A DNA stretch of 64,000 bases, taken from positions 535,436 to 599,435 of the forward strand of contig NZ_JAHVJR010000002.1 in NCBI RefSeq assembly GCF_019801175.1, written 5' to 3'. Positions 47,892 through 63,881 of the stretch are shown one piece after another (the first letter of the stretch is position 1; the number at the start of each line of letters is the position of its first letter). The position numbers and the translations under genes are program-made. The notes below the pieces were generated by a model, which saw only the letters and a list, made by a program, of their open reading frames with translations, was not told the origin of the DNA and searched no databases. Source of the DNA: Vannielia litorea. Its GTDB lineage: Bacteria; Pseudomonadota; Alphaproteobacteria; Rhodobacterales; Rhodobacteraceae.

Positions 47892-48404
47892 GTGGATAGA
47901 GCCCAGAAAGAGAAAGTGGTCGAGGAACTCGGCCAGATTTTCGAAAGCTCTGGCGTCGTTGTGGTCTCCCACTACGAGGGTCTCACGGTTGCCGAGATGC
48001 AGGACCTGCGCGCGCAAATGCGTGAAGCTGGCGGGTCGGTCCGCGTCGCCAAGAACAGGCTCGCCAAGATCGCCCTGGAAGGGAAGCCTTGCGCCAGCAT
48101 CGCCGATCTTCTGACGGGTATGACCGTTCTCACCTATTCCGAAGACCCCGTGGCTGCGGCCAAGGTCGTGGATAAGTTCGCCAAGGATAACTCGAAGCTC
48201 GAGATCCTCGGCGGTGCGATGGGTGAGACCGCTCTGGACGTCGCTGGTGTGAAAGCCGTCGCCGCCATGCCGTCCCGCGAGGAGCTCATTGCTTCCATCG
48301 TGGGCTGCATCGGTGCGCCTGCTTCCAACATCGCCGGCGCCATTGGCGCACCTGCTTCGAATATCGCGTCCATCCTTTCGACCATCGAAGAGAAGGCCGC
48401 GTAA
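47892..48404 (+). CDS. rplJ: 50S ribosomal protein L10
   Basis: Forms the base of the ribosomal stalk and anchors L7/L12 dimers; in many bacteria the L10-L12 complex represses its own mRNA. The 170-residue protein starts with a GTG (MDRAQKEKVVEELGQIFESS), has VVVSHYEGLTVAEMQDLRAQMR and RVAKNRLAKIALEG. It ends in an Ala-rich, Ile/Ala-repeated helix (IVGCIGAPASNIAGAIGAPA, about residues 140-160) that binds L12. The unusual duplicated GAPASNIA is part of that C-terminal L12-binding helix, so the number of bound dimers might vary. Confidence 0.97.
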   Translation: MDRAQKEKVVEELGQIFESSGVVVVSHYEGLTVAEMQDLRAQMREAGGSVRVAKNRLAKIALEGKPCASIADLLTGMTVLTYSEDPVAAAKVVDKFAKDNSKLEILGGAMGETALDVAGVKAVAAMPSREELIASIVGCIGAPASNIAGAIGAPASNIASILSTIEEKAA

Positions 48405-48477
48405 GGCAACGAATGAGAGCCGCGCAGGGGTTGATTACCTCGCGTTGGAACACATCTAGACAGACGGAAAGCGAAAA

Positions 48478-48858
48478 ATGGCTGATCTGAAAAAACTTGC
48501 TGAAGAGATCGTGGGTCTGACCCTTCTCGAAGCCCAAGAACTGAAAACCATCCTCAAGGACGAGTACGGCATCGAGCCCGCCGCCGGCGGCGCTGTGATG
48601 ATGGCTGGTCCGGCTGGCGACGCCGGTGGCGCCGCTGCTGAAGAGAAAACCGAGTTCGACGTGATCCTGAAGGCCGCTGGTGCCCAGAAGATCAACGTCA
48701 TCAAAGAAGTCCGCGCCATCACCGGCCTGGGCCTCAAAGAAGCCAAGGAACTGGTCGAAGCCGGCGGCAAAGCCGTCAAGGAAGGCGTCGACAAGGCCGA
48801 AGCCGAAGACATCAAGGGCAAGCTCGAAGCCGCTGGCGCCGAGGTGGAGCTCAAGTGA
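48478..48858 (+). CDS. rplL: 50S ribosomal protein L7/L12
   Basis: The 126-residue stalk protein that recruits translational GTPases. It has the N-terminal dimerisation domain (ADLKKLAEEIVGLTLLEAQE), an Ala/Gly hinge (about residues 40-58, AGPAGDAGGAAAEEK) and the C-terminal domain with FDVILKAAGAQKINVIKEVR and GLGLKEAKELVEAGGKAVKE. It is 73 bases downstream of rplJ. A strong stem-loop (48897-48927) lies between this gene and rpoB, where E. coli has an attenuator and RNase III site. Confidence 0.97.
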   Translation: MADLKKLAEEIVGLTLLEAQELKTILKDEYGIEPAAGGAVMMAGPAGDAGGAAAEEKTEFDVILKAAGAQKINVIKEVRAITGLGLKEAKELVEAGGKAVKEGVDKAEAEDIKGKLEAAGAEVELK

Positions 48859-48896
48859 TCGGACGCCGCCCCGCGCGGGTGGCCCGATAGAGAATT

Positions 48897-48927
48897 GGCT
48901 GGATCCGGGCAAAATCCGGGTCCAGCC
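48897..48927 (+). promoter_or_regulatory. Stem-loop between rplL and rpoB
   Basis: GGCTGGATCCGG (48897-48908) pairs with CCGGGTCCAGCC (48916-48927) through 12 bp with one G-T pair; the loop is GCAAAAT. No T-tract follows, so full termination is unlikely. It could be a processing or partial-attenuation signal that sets the ratio of ribosomal protein to RNA polymerase expression. Confidence 0.55.
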
Positions 48928-49105
48928 GAATGCGTCTCGGCAAGCCCCTTTGCGAAGGGTCTTTCCAAGGCGCGTTCGAATGGATCGGGCGCGTGCCGGT
49001 GGGACGGCACGCAGGTATGGATCCCGGACGCACCTTCATTCGTGAGCCGACCTCCCGGTGCCCCGGCGGGATGTGCGCGGCGACAGACGAAAGGTACACG
49101 ACCAG

Positions 49106-53238
<4,133 letters not shown>

Positions 53239-53242
<4 letters not shown>

Positions 53243-53528
53243 ATCCGTTCGTAATTCCGCCGCGCATCGCTAGTGGGGAGTTCGGCTTCGGCGTCGTGGG
53301 GGATGGTATCCCCCACACTGAGGTCGAGTGGAACCATTTGGCTGAGGGATTGGACAATGGCGACGGCATGGTAACCACCAGCATCGGAAAAGCTGAGGTT
53401 GACGGCCGTAAGGTATCGTTCGTGCTTGGCTACCAAGCTGAAGATATGCTGCCATTCCTTTCTTTCACGGTCTTTGCACCGGTTGAAAAAACAAGCTGGT
53501 GCACATTCAATTTTTCGGAGGTTCAACA

Positions 53529-53532
<4 letters not shown>
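53239..53532 (+). CDS. Small ORF of unknown function precisely between rpoB and rpoC
   Basis: A 97-codon reading frame starts at a GTG that overlaps the rpoB stop by 4 bases (GTGA) and ends in a stop that overlaps the rpoC start by 4 bases (ATGA). A very strong GGAGG/GAGGAG sequence lies just upstream within rpoB. The product (FVIPPRIASGEFGFGVVGDG and FVLGYQAEDMLPFLSFTVFA, among others) has no recognisable motif, no signal peptide and no membrane helix; it looks like a small beta-rich fold. By hand count about 60% of third codon positions are G or C, well below the neighbours. It could be a gene inserted by transfer or a genuine small partner of RNA polymerase. A non-coding RNA-structure role is the alternative. 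Confidence 0.6.
53296..53316 (+). repeat. Perfect inverted repeat inside the rpoB-rpoC small ORF
   Basis: GTGGGGGAT (53296-53304) and ATCCCCCAC (53308-53316) form a perfect 9-bp stem with a GGT loop. No T-tract follows. It may act as an RNA processing or pausing element in the rpoBC message, or be incidental to the coding sequence. Confidence 0.5.
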
Positions 53533-57767
<4,235 letters not shown>

Positions 57768-57796
57768 GGACCGGTTATCGCACTACAAATCAAGAG

Positions 57797-57823
57797 GGGC
57801 CCCGCAGCGATGCGGGGCCCTTT
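57797..57823 (+). terminator. Intrinsic terminator after rpoC
   Basis: GGGCCCCGCA (57797-57806) pairs perfectly with TGCGGGGCCC (57811-57820) around GCGA, followed by TTTCT. It lies about 30 bases after the rpoC stop and should end the rplJL-rpoBC transcript. Confidence 0.9.
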
Positions 57824-57835
57824 CTCGTTCAGCGG

Positions 57836-58186
57836 TCAAAACCCGAAGAGGCCGAAGAGCGCGGCGTAACCGGTAAATATCCCCGCGTTCGCCGCAGTCG
57901 CCACACCCATCAGCATCACCCCGGCCCGCCGCCTGCGCCCGTGGTGGACGAGCCCTGTTAGGACGGACAGCAATGCCGCCGCCGCGAGCGAGCAGGCCAG
58001 CGCAGAGCGAACGCTCGCCTCATGCCGGGCGATGTCAGGGTCGGGCGGGGCGAGGTTGTAGAACATCAGCGTCGTGCCCAAGGCCACTGCGAGCGCCACA
58101 TACCAATGCGTCGGCATTCGGGTGAGCTGCCACAAAGCGAGCCGCTTTCGGTCTGGGTCGTAAAAGAAACGGTACGTATAATACAT
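57836..58186 (-). CDS. Small membrane protein of unknown function
   Basis: The 116-residue product has three predicted helices (about residues 27-45, 62-80, 90-112: HWYVALAVALGTTLMFYNLA, RSALACSLAAAALLSVLTGL and GVMLMGVATAANAGIFTGYA) and a basic loop between the second and third. No family is recognised. It is convergent with rpoC, whose terminator lies only a dozen bases beyond this gene's stop. It is about 160 bases from the divergent zinc-finger gene. Confidence 0.6.
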   Translation of the reverse strand: MYYTYRFFYDPDRKRLALWQLTRMPTHWYVALAVALGTTLMFYNLAPPDPDIARHEASVRSALACSLAAAALLSVLTGLVHHGRRRRAGVMLMGVATAANAGIFTGYAALFGLFGF

Positions 58187-58347
58187 TTTGCAAGTCCTCA
58201 GATCATGGACTCACACCATCTTCCCACGGGCAGATGTTGCCGCGCCAACCCGCCCCTGGGAAGTGGAAATAGGGTCGGGGCTGTGGAAACCCGGCGATCT
58301 GGGCTAAGGTAATGATCTGGCAGAGGAGCGCGACAGGAGGCGGGAGC

Positions 58348-58617
58348 ATGGCCGGTGGGTGGGCAAAGGACGGAGCGGTGAGCGAGCAGATCGAGGCTTC
58401 GATCAGCGACGAGCTGCAACGGATGAAAGCCAAGCGCGCGCCGCAGGGCGAGAGCCTGACCCATTGCGCCGAATGCGAAGAGGAGATCCCCGAGAAGCGC
58501 CGCCTGGCTATTCCGGGCATCAAACTCTGCATCGATTGTCAGCAGGAGCGGGACGGGCGGTTCGAGGCCCGGGCCGGTATCAACCGCCGCGGCTCCAAGG
58601 ACAGCCAACTCAAGTAG
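58348..58617 (+). CDS. TraR/DksA family zinc-finger protein
   Basis: An 89-residue protein with the C-terminal DksA/TraR zinc finger: CAECEEEIPEKRRLAIPG followed by CIDCQQE (Cys about 40, 43, 61 and 64). The N-terminal coiled-coil tip of true DksA is largely missing: only SEQIEASISDELQRMKAK precedes the finger. It may therefore be a short TraR-like modulator of RNA polymerase. The ATG at 58348 follows AGGAGGCGGG; a longer upstream frame adds 12 residues. Its placement just after rpoC is suggestive of regulatory relevance but not proof. Confidence 0.85.
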   Translation: MAGGWAKDGAVSEQIEASISDELQRMKAKRAPQGESLTHCAECEEEIPEKRRLAIPGIKLCIDCQQERDGRFEARAGINRRGSKDSQLK

Positions 58618-58672
58618 AGCGCCCCTCGCGCAAACGCTTGCGCTTGTCACATAATCCGCCTACCGCTGCGGC

Positions 58673-59578
58673 ATGGCCGACCTAGCAGAAAACCTCCGTG
58701 GCGCGGTGCTGATGACCGCCTCGATGGCGGCTTTCACCATCAACGACACCTTCATCAAATCCCTCGCCGAAGACCTGCCATTGATGCAGACGGTTTTCTT
58801 GCGCGGCTTGGCGGCCACGCCGCTTCTGGCCCTGATGGCATGGTGGCGCGGGGCTTTGCGGTTCCGGATGGCACGTCGTGACGCGGGGCTCCTCGCGCTC
58901 CGCAGTCTGACAGAAATCCTCGCCGCGCTCTTCTTCCTGACCGCGCTTTACAACATGCCGCTCGCCAACGCGACGGCGATCCTCCAGGCCGCGCCGCTGA
59001 TGGTCACACTGGCCGGGGCGCTGTTCTTTGGCGAGGCAATCGGTATCTGGCGGATGTCTGCGATTCTGGTGGGCTTCGCCGGGGTGCTGTTGATCGTCCA
59101 GCCCGGAGGCGATGGCTTCACCAGCTATTCAATCTGGGCGCTGGCGGCGGTGGTTGCCGTAGTGGCGCGCGATGTGCTGACCCGCAAAATGAGCGGCGCG
59201 CTCCCCTCGCTGACCGTGGCGACCGTCACCGCCTTCTCGGTCGGGGCGGCGGCCGGGCTCGTAGCCCTCTTCGAGCCGTGGGTGCCGGTCAGCGGCCCCT
59301 CAGCGCTGGCGCTCAGCGGGTCGGTGATTTCGATCCTCTTCGCCTACCTCTTCTCGGTGACGGCGGTGCGGGTGGGCGACATGGGGTTCGTCGCCCCCTT
59401 CCGCTACACCGGCCTCGTCTGGGCGCTGGTCCTCGGGTTCCTCGCCTTTGGCGACTTCCCCGGCCCGCTGACCCTGCTGGGCAGCGCGGTGGTGATTGGC
59501 GCGGGGCTCTTTACCTACCTGCGCGAGCGGAGGCTTTCGATTCGGCGTCGTGAAATTTCGCAAGCGCCTCCTCGGTGA
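58673..59578 (+). CDS. EamA/DMT family transporter
   Basis: A drug/metabolite transporter of 301 residues with ten predicted helices in two EamA repeats (about 10-140 and 150-285). Recognisable segments are MAAFTINDTFIKSLAEDLPL, LYNMPLANATAILQAAPLMV and ILFAYLFSVTAVRVGDMGFV. Substrate unknown; DMT proteins export amino acids, nucleotides or other small molecules. The last 68 bases of its gene overlap the 3' end of the convergent glycosyltransferase gene. That is a rather large convergent overlap; both stop codons look genuine. Confidence 0.88.
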   Translation: MADLAENLRGAVLMTASMAAFTINDTFIKSLAEDLPLMQTVFLRGLAATPLLALMAWWRGALRFRMARRDAGLLALRSLTEILAALFFLTALYNMPLANATAILQAAPLMVTLAGALFFGEAIGIWRMSAILVGFAGVLLIVQPGGDGFTSYSIWALAAVVAVVARDVLTRKMSGALPSLTVATVTAFSVGAAAGLVALFEPWVPVSGPSALALSGSVISILFAYLFSVTAVRVGDMGFVAPFRYTGLVWALVLGFLAFGDFPGPLTLLGSAVVIGAGLFTYLRERRLSIRRREISQAPPR

Positions 59579-60344
59579 TCCCGAAGTTCTTCGACAGCGC
59601 CCGCGCCACCTCGCCTTCGATCGGCACCATCTCCTCGAAGTCCTTCTTTTTGAAAGGCGTGCCGTTGGTCGAGTTGATGCCGCGCACAAACATGTCTTCG
59701 CCGGTATAGGTGAGGGTGGTCATCTGCCGCCAGATCGTATCGTGCCGGAAGTGCACGACTGTCTTGTCGATGTGCGGGCGGATGTAAACGCCAAGTGCCG
59801 GGGTCCAGTATTGCCGCTGCTGGGCGCAGGCACGGATGCCCTCCTCGTCGATGCAGACGGTATAACCCTGATTGAAATCCACCGCGAACTTATGCTCGCG
59901 TTTCATCACCTCATGACCGTCATCGAAGGCCTCGCGGAAGCGCTCGACAAAGCGGTAGCTCACCCCGTCATCGTCATCGAGCCGGAACTGGCCGCAAACG
60001 CCACCCTGCGGGTCGATATGCTCCTGCATCGCCTTCAGGCAGGCCTCCCGGTGATTCATCGGCTCGTACTGGACCAGCCGGGCTTGCGGCAGGGTGGCCA
60101 GCATGTCCTTCAGGCGCTCGTCGAACACCTTGGGGAGCTGGTTGCCGGTGAGGACGACGAATTTGAAGTCTTCATCGGTTTGCAGCCGAAGGCCGGGCAG
60201 GGTGAAGGTCTCGAAGTAGCGAAAACGCTCCTCCAGCCGTTCCGCGCCATACAAGAAGTCGATCCGGTCCTGAATGGTCGCATGCTCGCGCCGGAAGCCG
60301 CCGAAACAGGGATACGAAAAGCGACAAAGTCCTAGAATTTGCAC
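59511..60344 (-). CDS. Putative rhamnosyltransferase (glycosyltransferase)
   Basis: A 277-residue protein matching the putative rhamnosyl-transferase family. It begins QILGLCRFSYPCFGGFRREH, has FKFVVLTGNQLPKVFDERL and the DDDDG metal-binding-like motif in FRLDDDDGVSYRFVERFREA (about residues 123-142), with RPHIDKTVVHFRHDTIWRQM following. The likely start is a GTG at 60344 preceded by AGGACAGG; a longer frame adds 65 residues without homology. No polysaccharide cluster is adjacent, so its acceptor is unknown. It is divergent from rpsL and overlaps the transporter at its 3' end. Confidence 0.75.
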   Translation of the reverse strand: MQILGLCRFSYPCFGGFRREHATIQDRIDFLYGAERLEERFRYFETFTLPGLRLQTDEDFKFVVLTGNQLPKVFDERLKDMLATLPQARLVQYEPMNHREACLKAMQEHIDPQGGVCGQFRLDDDDGVSYRFVERFREAFDDGHEVMKREHKFAVDFNQGYTVCIDEEGIRACAQQRQYWTPALGVYIRPHIDKTVVHFRHDTIWRQMTTLTYTGEDMFVRGINSTNGTPFKKKDFEEMVPIEGEVARALSKNFGITEEALAKFHDAESKASARAGR

Positions 60345-60552
60345 GGTGTTACCTGTCCTTCGCTCTGGCGCACTGCCCGGGCGGCAGGGTAGGGGGAGGG
60401 CCGCGGCAGGGCAAGGGTGCAGGCCGGGGCCCCAGCCCTCAGGTGGTGTACCTGACAACGTCGCGACGCCAGTGCCAGGGCCCCTCTGGCCTGCTTGTGT
60501 GGCGCGAAGCCGGTCAAACCTTGCCGGCCTGCTCCGCAAGGCCCCGCAGGTG

Positions 60553-60581
60553 TTGACAGGCCACCCGACTCCCCCTATACG
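60553..60581 (+). promoter_or_regulatory. Sigma70-type promoter of the str operon
   Basis: TTGACA (60553-60558), a 17-base spacer and TATACG (60576-60581). The -35 is a perfect consensus. Transcription from about 60588 gives a leader of about 235 bases before rpsL. Confidence 0.82.
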
Positions 60582-60691
60582 CCGCGCTCACGGGACACGT
60601 GCGGGCAAACCCCTGCGCGGCATTCCGTATCAAAATCGAAGTGGCCACGATCCAGGCGGCAGCGCCTCGATCCTCTGAGATTCCACCGCGT

Positions 60692-60711
60692 CGTTCCCGG
60701 CAGAGGGAACG
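60692..60711 (+). promoter_or_regulatory. Stem-loop in the rpsL leader
   Basis: CGTTCCC (60692-60698) and GGGAACG (60705-60711) form a perfect 7-bp stem with loop GGCAGA, about 110 bases before rpsL. It may affect translation or stability of the leader. Confidence 0.4.
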
Positions 60712-60823
60712 GGAGCGGTATTTGCGTTTGGCATTCCGCCACTCGCGCAAGACCTGAACCGGCGCCGGGCGGTGCACAGCCCGCGCCAGAGATGAACGAA
60801 CGAGCGAGACGGGGAACACCGGA

Positions 60824-61195
60824 ATGCCCACGATCCAACAGCTGATCCGCAAGCCGCGGCAGCCGAAAGTCAAACGATCCAAGTCGATGCACCTTGAAGG
60901 GTGCCCGCAGAAGCGTGGTGTTTGCACCCGCGTCTACACCACCACGCCGAAGAAGCCGAACTCGGCCATGCGGAAGGTTGCCAAGGTGCGCCTGACCAAC
61001 GGCTACGAGGTCATCAGCTACATTCCCGGTGAAAGCCACAACCTTCAGGAGCACTCCGTGGTTCTGATCCGTGGCGGCCGTGTGAAAGACCTTCCCGGCG
61101 TTCGTTACCACATCCTGCGCGGGGTGCTCGACACCCAGGGCGTCAAAGACCGCAAGCAGCGCCGCTCGAAGTACGGCGCCAAGCGTCCGAAGTAA
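60824..61195 (+). CDS. rpsL: 30S ribosomal protein S12
   Basis: The 123-residue decoding-site protein. Lys43 and Lys88 (TPKKPNSAMRK and GGRVKDLPGVRYH), where streptomycin resistance mutations occur, are both wild type. The following Asp89 is the site of methylthiolation in many bacteria. It begins MPTIQQLIRKPRQPKVKRSK and ends KYGAKRPK. It is the first gene of the str operon and is followed by rpsG after 12 bases. The ATG at 60824 is supported by full-length homology. Confidence 0.98.
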   Translation: MPTIQQLIRKPRQPKVKRSKSMHLEGCPQKRGVCTRVYTTTPKKPNSAMRKVAKVRLTNGYEVISYIPGESHNLQEHSVVLIRGGRVKDLPGVRYHILRGVLDTQGVKDRKQRRSKYGAKRPK

Positions 61196-61207
61196 GAGGA
61201 ACTCGAA

Positions 61208-61678
61208 ATGTCCCGTCGTCACGCCGCCGAGAAGCGCGAAGTCCTGCCTGACGCCAAATTTGGCGACAAGGTTCTGACGAAATTCATGAACAACCTGATG
61301 ATCGACGGCAAGAAGTCGGTCGCAGAGCGTATCGTCTACAACGCGCTCGACCGGGTTGAGACCAAGCTGAAGCGGTCGCCCATCGAGGTGTTCGAAGAGG
61401 CCCTCGACAACATCAAGCCGTCGGTTGAGGTTCGTTCCCGCCGGGTTGGTGGCGCCACCTACCAGGTGCCCGTCGAAGTGCGCCCCGAGCGTCGCGAAGC
61501 GCTGGCCATCCGCTGGCTCATCATCGCCGCCCGGAACCGCAACGAGAACACCATGGAAGAGCGTCTGGCCGGTGAGCTGATCGACGCTGTCCAGTCTCGT
61601 GGCACCGCCGTGAAGAAGCGCGAAGACACCCACAAGATGGCCGACGCCAACAAGGCGTTCAGCCACTACCGCTGGTAA
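61208..61678 (+). CDS. rpsG: 30S ribosomal protein S7
   Basis: The 156-residue protein that nucleates assembly of the 30S head and binds 16S rRNA at the E-site. Blocks include SRRHAAEKREVLPDAKFGDK, RRVGGATYQVPVEVRPERRE and HKMADANKAFSHYRW at the end. In E. coli S7 represses its own operon by binding between rpsL and rpsG; the 12-base gap here is too short for that structure, so control, if any, must differ. A GAGGAACTCGAA sequence precedes the ATG. Confidence 0.98.
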   Translation: MSRRHAAEKREVLPDAKFGDKVLTKFMNNLMIDGKKSVAERIVYNALDRVETKLKRSPIEVFEEALDNIKPSVEVRSRRVGGATYQVPVEVRPERREALAIRWLIIAARNRNENTMEERLAGELIDAVQSRGTAVKKREDTHKMADANKAFSHYRW

Positions 61679-61706
61679 CCCAAGCACACACCTGAGGACC
61701 CATCCA

Positions 61707-63824
61707 ATGGCCCGCGACTACCCCCTCGACCGATACCGCAACTTCGGCATCATGGCGCACATCGACGCCGGCAAGACCACTTGCTCCGAGCGGATCCTGT
61801 TCTACACCGGCAAGAGCCACAACATCGGTGAGGTGCATGACGGCGCCGCAACGATGGACTGGATGGAGCAGGAGCAGGAACGCGGGATCACCATCACCTC
61901 GGCTGCGACCACCACCTTCTGGGAGCGCACCGAGAACGGCACCGAGCCCGACAGCCCGAAGCACCGCCTGAACATCATCGACACCCCCGGCCACGTTGAC
62001 TTCACCATCGAAGTCGAGCGTTCGCTGGCCGTGCTCGACGGTGCCGTCTGCGTGCTCGACGCCAACGCCGGTGTTGAGCCCCAGACCGAGACCGTGTGGC
62101 GCCAGGCTGACCGCTACAAGGTTCCGCGCATGGTGTTCGTCAACAAGATGGACAAGATCGGCGCCGACTTCTTCAACTGCGTCCGCATGATCGAAGACCG
62201 CACCGGCGCCCGCGCCGTACCGGTTGGCATTCCGATCGGTGCCGAGAACGAGCTCGAAGGTCTGATCGACCTCGTGACCATGGAAGAGTGGCTGTGGCAG
62301 GGTGAAGACCTTGGCGCATCGTGGGTGAAGGCCCCGATCCGTGACAGCCTCAAGGACATGGCCGACGAGTGGCGCGGCAAGATGATCGAGGCCGCCGTCG
62401 AAGAAGACGACGACGCCATGATGGAATACCTCGAGGGCAACGAGCCCGACGTGGCCACGCTGCGCAAGCTGCTCCGCAAGGGTACCCTCGCGCTGCACTT
62501 CGTGCCCGTGCTCGGGGGCTCCGCCTTCAAGAACAAAGGTGTTCAGCCGCTCCTCAACGCCGTGATCGACTATCTGCCGAGCCCGCTCGACGTGGTCGAC
62601 TACATGGGCTTCAAGCCCGGCGACGAGGAAGAAGTGCGTAACATCGCCCGCCGCGCGGACGACGACATGCCCTTCGCCGGTCTGGCGTTCAAAATCATGA
62701 ACGACCCCTTCGTTGGCTCCCTGACCTTCACCCGGATCTACTCGGGCAAGATGAACAAGGGCGACAGCATCCTGAACTCGACCAAGGGCAAGAAAGAGCG
62801 CATCGGTCGTATGATGATGATGCACTCCAACAACCGCGAAGAGATCGAAGAGGCATTTGCCGGCGACATCATCGCTCTGGCCGGTCTGAAGGACACCACC
62901 ACTGGTGATACCCTCTGCGCCCAGAACGACCCGGTCGTGCTGGAAACCATGACCTTCCCCGATCCGGTCATCGAGATCGCCGTCGAGCCCAAAACCAAGG
63001 CCGACCAGGAGAAGATGAGCCAGGGTCTGGGCCGTCTGGCCGCCGAAGACCCCTCCTTCCGCGTGGAGACCGACATCGAGTCCGGTCAGACCATCATGAA
63101 GGGCATGGGCGAACTTCACCTCGACATTCTCGTCGACCGCCTGAAGCGCGAATTCAAGGTCGAGGCCAACATCGGTGCGCCGCAGGTGGCATACCGTGAG
63201 ACCATCGGTCACGAGATCGAGCACACCTACACCCACAAGAAACAGTCGGGTGGTTCGGGTCAGTTCGCCGAAGTGAAGATGATCATCTCCCCAACCGAGC
63301 CGGGCGAAGGCTACTCCTTCGAGAGCCGCATCATCGGTGGTTCGGTGCCGAAGGAGTACATCCCCGGCGTCGAGAAGGGCATCCAGTCGGTCATGGACTC
63401 CGGTCCGCTCGCGGGCTTCCCGGTGATCGACTTCAAGGTGGCGCTGATCGACGGTAAATTCCACGACGTGGACTCCAGCGTGCTGGCGTTCGAAATCGCG
63501 TCGCGGATGTGCATGCGCGAAGGTCTCAAGAAGGCCGGCGCCAAGCTGCTCGAGCCGATCATGAAGGTGGAGGTGATCACCCCGGAAGAGTACACCGGCG
63601 GGATCATCGGCGACCTCACCAGCCGTCGTGGCCAGGTGCAGGGTCAGGACACCCGCGGCAACGCGATTGCGATCGACGCCTTCGTGCCGCTGGCCAACAT
63701 GTTCGGCTACATCAACAACCTGCGCTCCATGTCCTCGGGCCGGGCGAACTTCACCATGCAGTTCGACCACTACGAGCCGGTGCCGCAGAACATCAGCGAA
63801 GAAATCCAGGCCAAATACGCCTGA
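61707..63824 (+). CDS. fusA: Elongation factor G
   Basis: The 705-residue GTPase that drives ribosomal translocation. The G motifs are visible: AHIDAGKTTCSERIL (P-loop, about residues 17-31), the switch regions with ERGITITSAATTTFWE, DTPGHVDF (about 92-99) and NKMDKIG (about 146-152). Domains II-V follow. Motifs such as GMGELHLDILVDRLKREF in the C-terminal half are typical. It starts at ATG 61707 after CTGAGGACCC. The tuf gene follows after a palindromic repeat. A second, EF-G2-like copy cannot be excluded elsewhere. Confidence 0.98.
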   Translation: MARDYPLDRYRNFGIMAHIDAGKTTCSERILFYTGKSHNIGEVHDGAATMDWMEQEQERGITITSAATTTFWERTENGTEPDSPKHRLNIIDTPGHVDFTIEVERSLAVLDGAVCVLDANAGVEPQTETVWRQADRYKVPRMVFVNKMDKIGADFFNCVRMIEDRTGARAVPVGIPIGAENELEGLIDLVTMEEWLWQGEDLGASWVKAPIRDSLKDMADEWRGKMIEAAVEEDDDAMMEYLEGNEPDVATLRKLLRKGTLALHFVPVLGGSAFKNKGVQPLLNAVIDYLPSPLDVVDYMGFKPGDEEEVRNIARRADDDMPFAGLAFKIMNDPFVGSLTFTRIYSGKMNKGDSILNSTKGKKERIGRMMMMHSNNREEIEEAFAGDIIALAGLKDTTTGDTLCAQNDPVVLETMTFPDPVIEIAVEPKTKADQEKMSQGLGRLAAEDPSFRVETDIESGQTIMKGMGELHLDILVDRLKREFKVEANIGAPQVAYRETIGHEIEHTYTHKKQSGGSGQFAEVKMIISPTEPGEGYSFESRIIGGSVPKEYIPGVEKGIQSVMDSGPLAGFPVIDFKVALIDGKFHDVDSSVLAFEIASRMCMREGLKKAGAKLLEPIMKVEVITPEEYTGGIIGDLTSRRGQVQGQDTRGNAIAIDAFVPLANMFGYINNLRSMSSGRANFTMQFDHYEPVPQNISEEIQAKYA

Positions 63825-63835
63825 TCCACAACGTA

Positions 63836-63858
63836 GGGTGCGCACCCATCGCGCACCC
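63836..63858. repeat. Short palindromic repeat between fusA and tuf
   Basis: GGGTGCGC (63836-63843), loop ACCCATC and GCGCACCC (63851-63858) form a perfect 8-bp stem flanked by GTA. It is the same type as the element at 39418-39440. Confidence 0.6.
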
Positions 63859-63881
63859 TCCCGACAGACAAGGAGGCCATC

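Larger units (their letters stand above)
60345..60823 (+). other. Intergenic leader region before rpsL
   Basis: About 480 bases with no credible gene; a frame at 60495-60845 overlaps rpsL and lacks homology. It contains a near-consensus promoter (60553-60581), several GC-rich hairpins and a 7-bp perfect stem (60692-60711) in the leader. It also includes the divergent promoter of the glycosyltransferase. Confidence 0.65.

Noticed and set aside
60495..60845. Plus-strand frame in the rpsL leader
   Set aside because: Overlaps rpsL out of frame, Arg/Pro-rich, no ribosome-binding site; the region is a leader.
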